NCBI GenBank assembly: GCA_017620025.1
Contig: JAFZRF010000001.1
Location: 1-54,432, forward strand
Direction: 5' to 3'
Origin: Ruminococcus sp.
GTDB taxonomy: Bacteria > Bacillota > Clostridia > Oscillospirales > Ruminococcaceae
Length of the DNA: 54,432 bases
Shown here piece after piece: positions 9,401 through 18,262 of this stretch. The notes beneath the pieces are model-generated. The model was not told where the DNA came from. It made no database searches and saw only the letters and a program-made list of their open reading frames with translations. The number at the start of each line of letters is the position of its first letter. The stretch's first letter is position 1. The position numbers and the translations under genes are program-made.

Positions 9401-9760
9401 TTAGAACTTTAATCCGTTTTCACGAGCGCCTTCAGCGAGTTCCTGAACTCTGCCGTGGTAGAGGTAACCGCCTCTGTCGAATACGACCTCGGAGATGCCC
9501 TTCTCAGCAGCGTTCTTAGCGATCATCTCGCCAACCTTGCGAGCGCCTTCAGCATTGCTGCCGTTGCCCTCGAAGCCCTTATCCATGCTGGATGCGGAAG
9601 CAAGAGTAACGCCGTTCACGTCGTCGATGAGCTGTGCGTAGATGTGCTTGTTTGAGCGGAACACATTGAGACGGGGACGCTCAGGAGTACCGGAGATCTT
9701 CGCACGTACTCTGCGGTGTCTCTTTAATCTTGCCTTATTGCTGTCAAATTTCTTAATCAT
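9401..9760 (-). CDS. rplR: 50S ribosomal protein L18
   Basis: uL18 binds 5S rRNA. The 119-residue protein carries [20 protein letters not shown] near the N terminus and ends [20 protein letters not shown], both canonical. It is 19 nt from rplF. Confidence 0.97.
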   Translation of the reverse strand: MIKKFDSNKARLKRHRRVRAKISGTPERPRLNVFRSNKHIYAQLIDDVNGVTLASASSMDKGFEGNGSNAEGARKVGEMIAKNAAEKGISEVVFDRGGYLYHGRVQELAEGARENGLKF

Positions 9761-9779
9761 AGCAATTTGCTCCTTTTAA

Positions 9780-10325
9780 TTACTTCTTGCCCTTACCGGC
9801 CTTACCTTCCTTGCGGATGATACGCTCGCCGGCATATCTGATGCCCTTGCCCTTGTACGGCTCAGGCGGACGCTTCTCACGGATCTCAGCTGCAAACTGA
9901 CCTACAGCCTGCTTATCGATTCCGCTTACGATGATCTTGTTGGGCTGGGGAACTTCGAGCTTGATGCTGTCTGTCTCCTCGATCTCAACAGGATGAGAAT
10001 ATCCGAGGTTGAGTGTTACCTTATTGCCGCTCTTTGCAGCACGGTAGCCGACACCCTCGATCTCAAGTGTCTTGGAGTAACCGTTTGTTACACCCTCAAC
10101 CATGTTTGCGATAAGTGTTCTTGTAAGACCGTGAAGTGAACGGTGACGCTTGTCATCGCTGGGTCTTGTTACATTGATGTTGCCGTCAGCGACCTCGATG
10201 CCGAGCTCGGGGCTGAACTTTCTTGTGAGCTCGCCCTTGGGGCCCTTTACTGTTACGAGGTTGCCCTCGTTCTTAACCTCTACACCTGCGGGTATGCTGA
10301 CAGGCATTCTGCCGATTCTTGACAT
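9780..10325 (-). CDS. rplF: 50S ribosomal protein L6
   Basis: uL6, near the GTPase-associated centre. It has two repeated domains in 181 residues, opening [18 protein letters not shown], with the conserved C-terminal segment [16 protein letters not shown]. It is 12 nt from rpsH. Confidence 0.97.
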   Translation of the reverse strand: MSRIGRMPVSIPAGVEVKNEGNLVTVKGPKGELTRKFSPELGIEVADGNINVTRPSDDKRHRSLHGLTRTLIANMVEGVTNGYSKTLEIEGVGYRAAKSGNKVTLNLGYSHPVEIEETDSIKLEVPQPNKIIVSGIDKQAVGQFAAEIREKRPPEPYKGKGIRYAGERIIRKEGKAGKGKK

Positions 10326-10337
10326 AACAGCTCCTCC

Positions 10338-10736
10338 TTACCAGATGTATGCGAGAACTTCGCCGCCGACATTGAGCTCTCTTGCCTTCTTGTCAGTTAC
10401 GATTCCCTTGGAAGTTGAAACGATTGCGATACCAAGGCCCTTACGTACCTTGGGCATATCTGCGCAGCTTGAGTAGATACGCAGACCGGGCTTAGATACT
10501 CTCTTAAGACCGGTGATTACGGGAGACTTGTTGTCGCCGTATTTAAGTGTGATCCTGATTACACCCTGCTTGCCGTCTTCAATTACCTGGAAGCTCTTTA
10601 CATAGCCCTCGTCTACGAGGATCTGTGTGATAGCCTTCTTTACGTTTGAAGCGGGAACGTCAACTGTGGCGTGCTTAGCAGTATTTGCGTTGCGGATTCT
10701 TGTAAGCAGATCCGCTATTGTATCAGTTATCTGCAT
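10338..10736 (-). CDS. rpsH: 30S ribosomal protein S8
   Basis: uS8 nucleates the 30S platform and represses the spc operon in E. coli. The 132-residue sequence begins [18 protein letters not shown] and ends [15 protein letters not shown] with the usual STSKGI motif. It is 24 nt after rpsN. Confidence 0.97.
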   Translation of the reverse strand: MQITDTIADLLTRIRNANTAKHATVDVPASNVKKAITQILVDEGYVKSFQVIEDGKQGVIRITLKYGDNKSPVITGLKRVSKPGLRIYSSCADMPKVRKGLGIAIVSTSKGIVTDKKARELNVGGEVLAYIW

Positions 10737-10760
10737 GCCGAATGACCTCCTTTTAGTATT

Positions 10761-10946
10761 TTACCAGCTTGCCTTCTTAACACCCGGGATCTGACCGTCA
10801 TGTGCAAGCTCTCTGAAGCAGATACGGCAGATGCCGAACTTTCTGAGATATGCATGAGGTCTGCCACAAATCTTGCATCTGTTGTATGCTCTTGTGGAAT
10901 ACTTGGGAGTTCTCTGCTGCTTGTTGATCATTGCCTTCTTAGCCAT
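10761..10946 (-). CDS. rpsN: 30S ribosomal protein S14, type Z
   Basis: Short zinc-binding uS14 (61 residues). The two CxxC pairs in CKICGRPH and CRICFRE are present, so this is the C+ form. The ATG at 10944-10946 ([11 protein letters not shown]) has GGAGG upstream. The frame open to 11015 overlaps rplE and is not used. It lies between rplE and rpsH as usual. Confidence 0.96.
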   Translation of the reverse strand: MAKKAMINKQQRTPKYSTRAYNRCKICGRPHAYLRKFGICRICFRELAHDGQIPGVKKASW

Positions 10947-10962
10947 TGTTATTCCTCCCTGA

Positions 10963-11502
10963 TTACCTGATGAACGGTGCGCCGAGGAGGCTGAGAAGCT
11001 CTCTTGCCTCTTCATCGGTACCTGCGGTAGTGATGAAGTTGATATCCATGCCTCTTACCTTGTCGATCTTGTCGTACTCGATCTCAGGGAAGATGAGCTG
11101 TTCCTTGATACCGGTGGAGTAGTTACCCTTGCCGTCGAAGGAATTTGCGCTGATGCCTCTGAAGTCACGTACACGGGGGAACGCAACATTGAAGAGCTTA
11201 TCAACGAATTCGTACATTTTCTCGTTTCTGAGTGTTACCTTAACTCCGATGGGCATTCCCTCACGGAGCTTGAAGTTAGCAACAGACTTCTTAGCTCTGC
11301 ATACTACAGGCTTCTGACCTGTGATAGCAGCGAGGTCGGTCATGATAGCGTCGATAACCTTAGCGTTATCCTTAGCTTCGCCGGCGCCTACATTGATAAC
11401 AACCTTGTCGAGCTTCGGAATCTGCATAACGCTCTTGTAGCCGAACTTCTTCATAAGTGCGGGAGCAACGTCGCTAACGTAATAATCCTTTAATCTTGAC
11501 AT
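10963..11502 (-). CDS. rplE: 50S ribosomal protein L5
   Basis: uL5 contacts 5S rRNA and P-site tRNA. The 179-residue protein begins [20 protein letters not shown] and contains [15 protein letters not shown] and the ending [12 protein letters not shown]. It is 18 nt after rplX. Confidence 0.97.
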   Translation of the reverse strand: MSRLKDYYVSDVAPALMKKFGYKSVMQIPKLDKVVINVGAGEAKDNAKVIDAIMTDLAAITGQKPVVCRAKKSVANFKLREGMPIGVKVTLRNEKMYEFVDKLFNVAFPRVRDFRGISANSFDGKGNYSTGIKEQLIFPEIEYDKIDKVRGMDINFITTAGTDEEARELLSLLGAPFIR

Positions 11503-11520
11503 TGTCGCTTCTCCTTTACA

Positions 11521-11862
11521 TTATTCAAAAGACTTGCCGCACTTCTTGCAAACACGGAGCTTCTTTCCGTCTTCAATGATATGACCAACTCTTGTGGGCT
11601 TGCCGCACTTCGGGCAAACGAGCTGTACCTTTGAAGCGTATACAGGAGCCTCTGTTTTTACGATGCCGCCTGACTCACCCATTCTTGTGGGCTTTACGTG
11701 CTTTGTGATCATGTTGATACCCTCAACGATCACCTTGCCCTCCTTGGGGCTTACTTCTGCAACCTTGCCGGTCTTTCTGTCACCGTTCTTCTCGAACTTA
11801 TCCTCGTACTTACCTGTAAGCAGGATAACGGTGTCACCGGTCTTTACGTGTACCTTGCTCAT
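11521..11862 (-). CDS. rplX: 50S ribosomal protein L24
   Basis: uL24 starts 50S assembly. From the ATG at 11860-11862 it has 113 residues: a KOW motif (about 4-40, KTGDTVILLTGKYEDK) and a C-terminal zinc ribbon with CPKCG and CKKCG. The GGAGG spacing favours this ATG over a GTG three codons upstream. Confidence 0.96.
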   Translation of the reverse strand: MSKVHVKTGDTVILLTGKYEDKFEKNGDRKTGKVAEVSPKEGKVIVEGINMITKHVKPTRMGESGGIVKTEAPVYASKVQLVCPKCGKPTRVGHIIEDGKKLRVCKKCGKSFE

Positions 11863-11877
11863 GAATGACACCTCCGA

Positions 11878-12246
11878 TTAAAGAACTTCGGGAGCGAGGC
11901 TGAGGATCTTTGTGTATTCCTTCTCACGAAGCTCCTTAGCAACAGGTCCGAAAATACGGGTACCCTTGGGGTTCTTATCTTCCTTGATTATAACAGCAGC
12001 GTTCTCGTCGAAGCGGATGTATGTTCCGTCCTCTCTTCTGAGACCCTTTGCTGAGCGAACTATAACTGCCTTTACAACATCGCCCTTCTTTACAACGCCT
12101 CCGGGTGTTGCCTTCTTAACTGAAGCAACCACTACATCGCCGATATTTGCATATCTTCTGCGAGTACCGCCCAGAACTCTGATACACATAAGCTCCTTTG
12201 CGCCTGTGTTATCAGCGACCTTTAAATAAGTCTGCATCTGAATCAC
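11878..12246 (-). CDS. rplN: 50S ribosomal protein L14
   Basis: uL14 forms intersubunit bridges. The 122-residue sequence has [19 protein letters not shown] and ends in the conserved [20 protein letters not shown]. The best start is GTG at 12244-12246, because AGGAGG lies about 7 nt upstream; the ATG three codons later is too far from it. Confidence 0.96.
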   Translation of the reverse strand: MIQMQTYLKVADNTGAKELMCIRVLGGTRRRYANIGDVVVASVKKATPGGVVKKGDVVKAVIVRSAKGLRREDGTYIRFDENAAVIIKEDKNPKGTRIFGPVAKELREKEYTKILSLAPEVL

Positions 12247-12326
12247 AGCGAGTTCCTCCTTTCAAGTCCATACGGACTTATATCAACTGTATTGGATTAC
12301 CTTATTATCGTGCTTTCGGGAGCAGC

Positions 12327-12587
12327 TTACTTAGCTCTCTCGAGAATGTTTGTTACACGCCATCTCTTATCCTTGGAGAGCGGACGTGTCTCCATGATCT
12401 CTACACGATCGCCGATCCTGCACTCGTTGTTCTCGTCATGTGCCTTGAACTTTACGGTACGCTTTACGATCTTCTTGTAGAGCGGATGCTTTACGTTGTC
12501 GACGATTGCAACTACGATGGTCTTATCCATCTTGTCGCTTACTACCTTGCCGACTCTTGTCTTTCTGAGGTTTCTCTCTGTAGACAT
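12327..12587 (-). CDS. rpsQ: 30S ribosomal protein S17
   Basis: uS17 binds 16S helix 11. The protein is 86 residues from the ATG at 12585-12587, beginning [19 protein letters not shown], followed by KTIVVAI. GGGAGGG precedes it. The extended frame to 12629 overlaps rpmC. An 80-nt spacer before rplN contains a short hairpin (TCCATACGGA) but no clear terminator. Confidence 0.96.
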   Translation of the reverse strand: MSTERNLRKTRVGKVVSDKMDKTIVVAIVDNVKHPLYKKIVKRTVKFKAHDENNECRIGDRVEIMETRPLSKDKRWRVTNILERAK

Positions 12588-12603
12588 CTGAACCCTCCCT
12601 TTC

Positions 12604-12801
12604 TTACTGCTCCGCCAGCTCTGCTGCACGCAGAGATGTCTTTACACGGGCAATATCCTTCTTTACAGCCTTGAGGCGTGCTGTGTTGTCGAGCTGATTT
12701 ACGGCATGCTGGAAGCGGAGCGCAAAAAGCTCTTCCTTTAATCCTGCGAGCTTCTCGTTGAGCTCGCTAACAGACATTTCCTTGAGTTCTGATGCCTTCA
12801 T
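12604..12801 (-). CDS. rpmC: 50S ribosomal protein L29
   Basis: uL29 lines the polypeptide exit tunnel mouth. The 65-residue helical hairpin begins [20 protein letters not shown] and contains [16 protein letters not shown]. Its start overlaps the rplP stop by one base (TAATG). Confidence 0.96.
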   Translation of the reverse strand: MKASELKEMSVSELNEKLAGLKEELFALRFQHAVNQLDNTARLKAVKKDIARVKTSLRAAELAEQ

Positions 12802-13226
12802 TACTGCTCCTCCTCCTGCTCAGCCTTGGTTACGAACTTGCACTTGATAGGAAGCTTGTGCATAGCAAGACGCATAGCCTCCCTTGCGGTCTCCTCCGGA
12901 ACGCCCTTGATCTCGAACATTACTCTGCCGGGCTTAACTACTGCTACCCAGTACTCCGGAGAACCCTTACCTGAACCCATTCGTGTTTCAGCGGGCTTCT
13001 CTGTGATGGGCTTGTCAGGGAAGATCTTGATCCATACCTGACCGCCTCTCTTGATATAACGGGTCATTGCGATACGGGCAGACTCGATCTGGTTGGAGGT
13101 GATCCAAGCCGGCTCGAGAGCCTGGAGACCGAAATCGCCGTAAGTTACCTTATTTCCTCTGTATGCCTTACCCTTCAGACGTCCTCTGTGGACTCTGCGG
13201 TACTTTACTCTCTTCGGAAGCAGCAT
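12801..13226 (-). CDS. rplP: 50S ribosomal protein L16
   Basis: uL16 sits by the A-site tRNA elbow. The protein is 141 residues, beginning [20 protein letters not shown], with [20 protein letters not shown]. It overlaps rpsC and rpmC by one base at each end, so the three are probably translationally coupled. Confidence 0.97.
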   Translation of the reverse strand: MLLPKRVKYRRVHRGRLKGKAYRGNKVTYGDFGLQALEPAWITSNQIESARIAMTRYIKRGGQVWIKIFPDKPITEKPAETRMGSGKGSPEYWVAVVKPGRVMFEIKGVPEETAREAMRLAMHKLPIKCKFVTKAEQEEEQ

Positions 13227-14023
13227 TACTGATTACCTCCCTCTGATCTTCTTGAGTCACGGTTGAAGTTTCTGTTACCGTCTCTTCTGTTACCGTTTCT
13301 GTTATCACGTCTGTCGTCACGACGACGTCTGTCATTGTTTCTGTTATCGCGTCTCTCGGTCTTCTCTCTCTGAGCAGCAGCCTTAGCAGCATCGCCCTTG
13401 AGAACTTCGCCCTTGTAGATCCATACCTTGATACCGAGCTTGCCGTAGGTTGTATCAGCCTCTGCAAAGCCGTAGTCGATATCAGCACGGATTGTCTGAA
13501 GCGGGATTGTACCCTCGTGGTAGCTCTCGCTTCTTGCGATCTCAGCACCGGCAAGTCTGCCTGAAGCCTTAACCTTGATACCCTTTGCGCCGAGACGCAT
13601 TGTTCTGCCGATTGCCTGCTTCATAGCTCTTCTGAAAGATACTCTGTTCTCGAGGTCGAGAGCGATCTTCTCAGCAACGAGCTGAGCGTCCATATCGGGC
13701 TGCTTTACCTCGATGATGTTAACAAATACCTGCTTGCCCATCATCTTCTCAAGCTGTACTCTGAGCTTTTCGATCTCTGCACCCTGTCTGCCGATTACGA
13801 TACCGGGCTTAGCGCAGTGGATGTGTATTCTAACCTTATCGGCGAAACGCTCGATTTCGATTCTGGGAACACCGGCAGCATATAAGCTCTTCTTAATGAA
13901 GTTGCGGACATTGTAGTCCTCGACAAGTGTGTTGCCGAAGTCTGCCTTGTTTGCATACCAGCGTGAATCCCAGTCCTTAATAACGCCGACACGAAGTCCG
14001 TGCGGATTAACCTTCTGTCCCAT
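13226..14023 (-). CDS. rpsC: 30S ribosomal protein S3 with long basic tail
   Basis: uS3 forms the mRNA entry site. The normal part (about 1-215) has the KH domain with [19 protein letters not shown] and the C-terminal domain with [10 protein letters not shown]-like sequence. The protein is 265 residues, roughly 45 longer than usual. The extra C terminus is almost only Arg, Asn, Asp and Gly, and is surely disordered. The start [20 protein letters not shown] is canonical. Confidence 0.97.
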   Translation of the reverse strand: MGQKVNPHGLRVGVIKDWDSRWYANKADFGNTLVEDYNVRNFIKKSLYAAGVPRIEIERFADKVRIHIHCAKPGIVIGRQGAEIEKLRVQLEKMMGKQVFVNIIEVKQPDMDAQLVAEKIALDLENRVSFRRAMKQAIGRTMRLGAKGIKVKASGRLAGAEIARSESYHEGTIPLQTIRADIDYGFAEADTTYGKLGIKVWIYKGEVLKGDAAKAAAQREKTERRDNRNNDRRRRDDRRDNRNGNRRDGNRNFNRDSRRSEGGNQ

Positions 14024-14026
14024 TAT

Positions 14027-14386
14027 TCAGACCTCCTTGGGATTTTCGTTTTCTGCTTTTTCCTTAAGAACAACTGTTATGTGTGATGTTCTCTTTAATA
14101 TTCTGTATGCTCTGCCCTGAGCTCTGGGCATAATCCTCTTCATGATGGGGCCGGGTGTTACGAAGCACTCTGCCACATAGAGAGAATCCTTATCCATGCT
14201 GAAGTTGTTCTCAGCATTAGCCTGAGCGGACTTCACAAGCTTTGCAACCATGGGGCTTGCAGCCTTGGGAGTAAGCTCAAGAGTTGCCAGAGCGAGGTCA
14301 ACAGGCTTGTTTCTGATAAGATCGAGAACGATCTGTACCTTTCTGGGTGAGATGCGAGCATTTCTTAAATAAGCTCTTGCTTCCAT
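14027..14386 (-). CDS. rplV: 50S ribosomal protein L22
   Basis: uL22 reaches into the exit tunnel with its beta hairpin. The 119-residue sequence begins [20 protein letters not shown] and contains [20 protein letters not shown]. It is 3 nt upstream of rpsC. Confidence 0.97.
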   Translation of the reverse strand: MEARAYLRNARISPRKVQIVLDLIRNKPVDLALATLELTPKAASPMVAKLVKSAQANAENNFSMDKDSLYVAECFVTPGPIMKRIMPRAQGRAYRILKRTSHITVVLKEKAENENPKEV

Positions 14387-14404
14387 TTCAGCTCCTCCTT
14401 CCGC

Positions 14405-14689
14405 TTATTTCTTTCCGTTATTGGATGTCTTGGAGCCTGCATGGCCCTTATAGGTTCTTGTAGGGGCAAACTCACCGAGCTTGTGTCCTACCATGTCCTC
14501 AGTAACGTATACCGGAACGTGCTTGCGTCCGTCATGAACAGCAAATGTGTGTCCTACGAAATCAGGGAAGATTGTGGAAGAACGGCTCCATGTCTTGAGC
14601 ACCTTCTTCTCTCCTGCTTCATTCATAGCAACAACTCTCTTAAGGAGAACCTCCTGGACATAAGGTCCCTTCTTAATGCTTCTACTCAT
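14405..14689 (-). CDS. rpsS: 30S ribosomal protein S19
   Basis: uS19 pairs with S13 in the 30S head. The 94-residue protein begins [19 protein letters not shown] and has [20 protein letters not shown] and [15 protein letters not shown], all canonical. Confidence 0.97.
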   Translation of the reverse strand: MSRSIKKGPYVQEVLLKRVVAMNEAGEKKVLKTWSRSSTIFPDFVGHTFAVHDGRKHVPVYVTEDMVGHKLGEFAPTRTYKGHAGSKTSNNGKK

Positions 14690-14710
14690 TATTCAGTTCC
14701 TCCTCTCAGA

Positions 14711-15544
14711 TTACTTGCCGTTGCGGCGCTTTACGATGAACTTGTCAGTCCTGTTGTGCTTCTTACGGGTCTTGTAACCGAGAGCCGGCTTACCCCAGGG
14801 AGTAACAGGGCCGGGACGTCCGATAGGTGACTTACCTTCACCACCGCCGTGGGGGTGATCACAGGGGTTCATTACAGAACCTCTTACAGTAGGTCTCCAG
14901 CCCATATTGCGGACTCTTCCTGCCTTACCGTAGTTTACGTTCTCGTGGTCAATGTTGGAAACCTGACCGATAGCAGCCTTGCATCCGATCGGAACCTTTC
15001 TCATCTCGCCGGAAGGAAGTCTTACGAGTGCGTACTTGTCTTCCTTACCCATGAGCTGAGCCTGGTTGCCGGCGCTTCTTACGAGCTGTGCGCCCTTGCC
15101 GGGATAAAGCTCGATAGCGTGGATGAATGTACCAACGGGGATATCAGCGAGCTTGAGTGCGTTGCCGGGCTTGATATCAGCCTCAGCGCCTGACTCGATC
15201 TTGTCGCCTACCTTCAGGCCGTTGGGAGCGAGGATGTATCTCTTCTCACCGTCCTCGTACTCAACGAGTGCGATGAATGCGCTTCTGTTAGGATCGTACT
15301 CAAGAGTCTTTACAACAGCTGTTACGTTGTCCTTATCTCTCTTGAAGTCGATGATGCGGTACTTTCTTCTGTTTCCGCCGCCTCTGTGGCGTACTGTTAT
15401 TCTGCCGTAGCTATTTCTTCCGGACTTCTTCTTGAGGGGCTCGAGAAGGCTCTTCTCAGGCTCTACCTTTGAAAGTACAGAGTAATCTGTAACTGTCATC
15501 TGACGTCTGGAAGGAGTAGTAGGCTTATAAGTCTTTATAGCCAT
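14711..15544 (-). CDS. rplB: 50S ribosomal protein L2
   Basis: uL2 supports peptidyl transfer and subunit joining. The 277-residue protein starts [20 protein letters not shown]. It has the C-terminal [19 protein letters not shown] motif with the conserved His residues. A 74-nt spacer to rplW carries a small hairpin (AGCTCTTTTCAGCT). Confidence 0.98.
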   Translation of the reverse strand: MAIKTYKPTTPSRRQMTVTDYSVLSKVEPEKSLLEPLKKKSGRNSYGRITVRHRGGGNRRKYRIIDFKRDKDNVTAVVKTLEYDPNRSAFIALVEYEDGEKRYILAPNGLKVGDKIESGAEADIKPGNALKLADIPVGTFIHAIELYPGKGAQLVRSAGNQAQLMGKEDKYALVRLPSGEMRKVPIGCKAAIGQVSNIDHENVNYGKAGRVRNMGWRPTVRGSVMNPCDHPHGGGEGKSPIGRPGPVTPWGKPALGYKTRKKHNRTDKFIVKRRNGK

Positions 15545-15618
15545 TACTGGTTCACTCCTTAAAATGCATTATTTGCGGGAGCATTACTCCCATACAGTTA
15601 TCAGCTCTTTTCAGCTGA

Positions 15619-15912
15619 TCAGATCATACCCTCGAAGAATTCGATAGTCTTTGAATCCTCAGTCAGGGTTACGATTGCCTTCTTCCATGAAGCTGTTCTG
15701 CCTACATAGCGGCCTACACGCTTCTCCTTGCCGTTAACGTTCATAGTTGTTACCTTATCAACGTTTACTCCGAAAAGCTTCTCAACAGCCTTCTTGATCT
15801 CGGACTTGTTAGCGTCCTTGGCAACCTTGAAAGTGTACTTGCCGGCCTGGAGGTTATCCATGCTTCTCTCAGTGATAACGGGTGTGATGATGATATCCTG
15901 CGGTGCCTTCAT
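15619..15912 (-). CDS. rplW: 50S ribosomal protein L23
   Basis: uL23 is the docking site for trigger factor and SRP at the tunnel exit. The protein is 97 residues, with [20 protein letters not shown] and [19 protein letters not shown]. It overlaps the rplD stop by one base. Confidence 0.96.
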   Translation of the reverse strand: MKAPQDIIITPVITERSMDNLQAGKYTFKVAKDANKSEIKKAVEKLFGVNVDKVTTMNVNGKEKRVGRYVGRTASWKKAIVTLTEDSKTIEFFEGMI

Positions 15913-16535
15913 TATGCGTACACCTCCTCGATCTTTCCTACGGCGTTCTTTACAACGATGAACTTGTCATGGTTGAGAATGTCGTATACATTAAGAGTGT
16001 TGACTGCGGCAGTCTTTACGCCGGGAATATTTGCAGCGCTCTTGATAACCTTTGCATCATTCTCTGCTGTTACGATGAGAGCCTTGCCCTCAACGCCGAG
16101 AGCCTTGAGCATATCAACGATGGTCTTTGTCTTGTATGCATCAAGTGTGAGTGCATCAAGAACGATCATGTTGTTATCGAGAACCTTTGTAGAAAGTGCA
16201 GACTTCATTGCAAGTCTTCTTACCTTCTTATTGAGTGAATATCTGTAATCTCTGGGCTTCGGTCCGAGAGCGATACCGCCGTGAACCCACTGAGGAGCAC
16301 GTGTAGAGCCCTGTCTTGCATGACCTGTACCCTTCTGTCTCCAGGGCTTTCTTCCGCCGCCGCTTACTTCTGTTCTTGTAAGTGTGGACTGTGTGCCCTG
16401 TCTCTGGTTAGCGAGGTAATTTACAACCATTGCGTGCATAACGCCTTCGTTGGGTGTGATACCAAAGATCTCGTCGTTAAGCTCGGTCTCGGAAACCTGC
16501 TTGCCAGCCATATCAAATACTGAAATTGTTGACAT
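15912..16535 (-). CDS. rplD: 50S ribosomal protein L4
   Basis: uL4 has a tunnel loop and, in E. coli, represses the S10 operon. The 207-residue protein has the loop sequence [19 protein letters not shown] (about 66-84), the family signature. Whether L4 controls the leader upstream of rpsJ here cannot be told. Confidence 0.97.
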   Translation of the reverse strand: MSTISVFDMAGKQVSETELNDEIFGITPNEGVMHAMVVNYLANQRQGTQSTLTRTEVSGGGRKPWRQKGTGHARQGSTRAPQWVHGGIALGPKPRDYRYSLNKKVRRLAMKSALSTKVLDNNMIVLDALTLDAYKTKTIVDMLKALGVEGKALIVTAENDAKVIKSAANIPGVKTAAVNTLNVYDILNHDKFIVVKNAVGKIEEVYA

Positions 16536-16552
16536 AACACATTCTCCTTTCT

Positions 16553-17185
16553 TTAAGCCTTAACGCTGTCAACGATGTAAACTATTCCGCCCTTGGGACC
16601 GGGAACAGCGCCCTTGATAGCGATGAGATTGTTTTCTGTGTCAACCTTCACGATCTCGAGGTTCTGAACAGTAACCTGCTCAGCGCCCATGTGACCAGCC
16701 ATACCCTTGCCCTTGTAGATTCTTGAAGGGCTGGAGCAAGCGCCCATTGAGCCTGCCTGTCTGTGAACAGGGCCTGTACCGTGAGTTTCCTTGAGTCTGT
16801 GCTGATTGTGGCGCTTGATAGCACCTGCGAAGCCCTTACCCTTGCTGATACCGACAACGTCTACTGCGTCGCCGATTGCAAATGTGTCAGCCTTCACGAT
16901 ATCGCCTACGTTGAGGCTATCGCAGTCTTCCAGTCTGAACTCCTTGAGCTCCTTCTTGCAGGCAACGTCTGCCTTCTCGAAGTGACCCTTCATAGGCTTG
17001 TTCATTCTCTGTACCTTGACATCGCCAAAGCCGAGCTGAAGAGCTGCATAACCGTCGTTCTCAACGGTCTTCTTCTGTACTACGACGCAGGGGCCTGCTT
17101 CAATGACTGTAACAGGGATAACCTTGCCTGCCTCGTCGAAGATCTGTGTCATACCGATCTTCTTTCCGATAATGCCTTTCTGCAT
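16553..17185 (-). CDS. rplC: 50S ribosomal protein L3
   Basis: uL3 reaches the peptidyl transferase centre. The 210-residue protein begins [20 protein letters not shown] and contains [13 protein letters not shown] and [19 protein letters not shown] precedes the ATG. The 108-nt spacer to rpsJ has two hairpins. Confidence 0.97.
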   Translation of the reverse strand: MQKGIIGKKIGMTQIFDEAGKVIPVTVIEAGPCVVVQKKTVENDGYAALQLGFGDVKVQRMNKPMKGHFEKADVACKKELKEFRLEDCDSLNVGDIVKADTFAIGDAVDVVGISKGKGFAGAIKRHNQHRLKETHGTGPVHRQAGSMGACSSPSRIYKGKGMAGHMGAEQVTVQNLEIVKVDTENNLIAIKGAVPGPKGGIVYIVDSVKA

Positions 17186-17205
17186 GATCTTTTCCTCCTA
17201 TTAGG

Positions 17206-17275
17206 TTATTGGTTGATGCTTTGTGCAGCAACTTGACCGGCGGACTACCGCCATTCCGCTTCCCGAGCGGTTGTT
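17206..17275 (-). other. Two hairpins between rpsJ and rplC
   Basis: On the minus strand CCGCT-CGGGA-AGCGG and GGCGG-TAGT-CCGCC follow each other in the unusually long spacer (108 nt) before rplC. Neither has a T-run, so they are more likely a processing, stability or repressor-binding structure than a terminator. Confidence 0.4.
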
Positions 17276-17293
17276 TCAGGTGACGTAACGGTC

Positions 17294-17608
17294 TTACTTG
17301 ACCTCCATTACTACGTCTACGCCTGCGGGGATCTCAAGCTTCTCAAGAGCAGCAGTTGTCTTGTCTGTAGGACGGATAACATCGATAAGTCTCTTGTGAG
17401 TTCTCATCTCGAACTGCTCACGGCTGTCCTTGTACTTGTGTACAGCACGGAGGATAGTAACTATCTCCTTGTCAGTGGGGAGCGGAATAGGTCCTGAAAC
17501 CCTCGCACCGCTTCTCTTAGCCGCCTCAACGATCTTAGCTGCTGCTATATCAACAGTAGCGTGATCGTAACCCTTGATCTTGAATCTGATCTTTTCGTTG
17601 ACTGCCAT
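17294..17608 (-). CDS. rpsJ: 30S ribosomal protein S10
   Basis: uS10 (NusE) serves in the 30S head and in antitermination with NusB. The 104-residue protein begins [20 protein letters not shown] and has [20 protein letters not shown] and the ending near [27 protein letters not shown] stands 7 nt before the ATG. It is the first gene of the ribosomal run. Confidence 0.98.
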   Translation of the reverse strand: MAVNEKIRFKIKGYDHATVDIAAAKIVEAAKRSGARVSGPIPLPTDKEIVTILRAVHKYKDSREQFEMRTHKRLIDVIRPTDKTTAALEKLEIPAGVDVVMEVK

Positions 17609-17639
17609 TTTTTCGCCTCCTCGATAAATTTAATGGGGG

Positions 17640-17657
17640 CAGAGAAAATTTTCTCTG
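17640..17657. repeat. 18-bp perfect palindrome upstream of rpsJ
   Basis: CAGAGAAAATTTTCTCTG lies about 30 nt before the rpsJ start codon, close to the ribosome binding site. It could be a protein-binding operator or an mRNA hairpin near the ribosome binding site. Confidence 0.55.
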
Positions 17658-17698
17658 AGGGATCAACACGTTTCCGTGTGTATCACGCCTTACCTTAT

Positions 17699-17729
17699 AA
17701 AAAAACCGAAAAACGGGTCAGTTTTTCGG
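17699..17729 (-). terminator. Intrinsic terminator inside rpsJ leader
   Basis: On the minus strand CCGAAAAAC-TGACCC-GTTTTTCGG is followed by a seven-T run. Flanking CTTACC and GGTAAG can extend the stem. It stands about 90 nt before rpsJ and 220 nt after the promoter, so it is either an attenuator for the ribosomal operon or the end of a separate RNA. Confidence 0.8.
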
Positions 17730-17931
17730 GCGGTAAGTCGTATAGGGACACAAATAGGCATACTCCACGCATACGCAAGCTGCGTGCAAGAATACCACAA
17801 ACAGTGTTCAATATCCCAATCGCCCGGTTAAAACGGACATACTCCACGGAAATTACCTGCCACACCGGCAGCAACCTTCCGCTTCATCGCATATCTTATT
17901 GCAGTCAGCACGTCCATACGGCGTGCCAGCT
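17699..17931 (-). ncRNA. Candidate structured leader or small RNA of S10 operon
   Basis: Transcription from the promoter at 17937-17965 would begin near 17930 and could end at the terminator above, giving about 230 nt. Local hairpins are visible: GCACG/CGTGC, CTGCC/GGCAG inside GGAA/TTCC, and CACGCA/TGCGTG. The string CGTGGAGTATG occurs twice (around 17839-17850 and 17760-17770). A 29-codon frame (MDVLTAIRYAMKRKVAAGV...) lies inside but has no ribosome binding site. I do not recognise it as 6S, SRP, RNase P or tmRNA. It may instead be an r-protein leader controlling readthrough. Confidence 0.45.
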
Positions 17932-17936
17932 TTATC

Positions 17937-17965
17937 ATTATATCACGCCTTACTATATATGTCAA
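17937..17965 (-). promoter_or_regulatory. Consensus promoter of ribosomal operon leader
   Basis: TTGACA (17960-17965) and TATAAT (17937-17942) on the minus strand are spaced by exactly 17 nt, a perfect SigA match. The spacer and -10 contain GTAAGGCGTGATA, which recurs 260 bp downstream (17681-17693). Confidence 0.85.
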
Positions 17966-18103
17966 TAGCCGGTTTTGCGTTATTTGCGCAAATATTTGTA
18001 ACTTTTTTATGTACAGATTCATTGATTTATCCAAAGCGGTGTTTTTAGTCAATATTACATAATTTCAACGCTCTGTTTTAATAAATATCCCTAAATTCGT
18101 ATA

Positions 18104-18132
18104 TTTACATTTAATGATTACTGTGTTATAAT
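18104..18132 (+). promoter_or_regulatory. Promoter of lipoprotein gene
   Basis: TTTACA (18104-18109), a 17-nt spacer and TATAAT (18127-18132) on the plus strand, upstream of the lipoprotein gene and divergent from the ribosomal promoter. The sequence between the two promoters (17966-18103) is AT-rich with no gene. Confidence 0.7.
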
Positions 18133-18144
18133 AGTAATACAGTT

Positions 18145-18237
18145 TGGAGCAGTACCGCAAATGGGCTGCCGTATCTATACTGTACTGCCGACGCTCCCCT
18201 GCCGATACTATTATATAGTATGCAGGGCGGCAGATAT
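18145..18237 (+). promoter_or_regulatory. Two-hairpin 5' leader of lipoprotein gene
   Basis: The 120-nt leader can fold into GCAGTAC/GTACTGC closed by GGA/TCC, then CCTGC-CG-ATACTA/TAGTAT-GCAGG. No known riboswitch family is recognised and no T-run follows. Possible roles are mRNA stability or protein binding. Confidence 0.4.
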
Positions 18238-18262
18238 ATATTAAGAAAGAGGAAAATAAAAA

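Noticed and set aside
8864-9412. Long plus-strand frames opposite rpsE and other ribosomal genes
   Set aside because: They are antisense shadows of well-identified genes, with odd composition and no ribosome binding site.
17828-18052. 74-codon minus-strand frame upstream of rpsJ
   Set aside because: It runs across the perfect promoter and begins upstream of the transcription start. Only its last 29 codons could be transcribed, and they lack a ribosome binding site.
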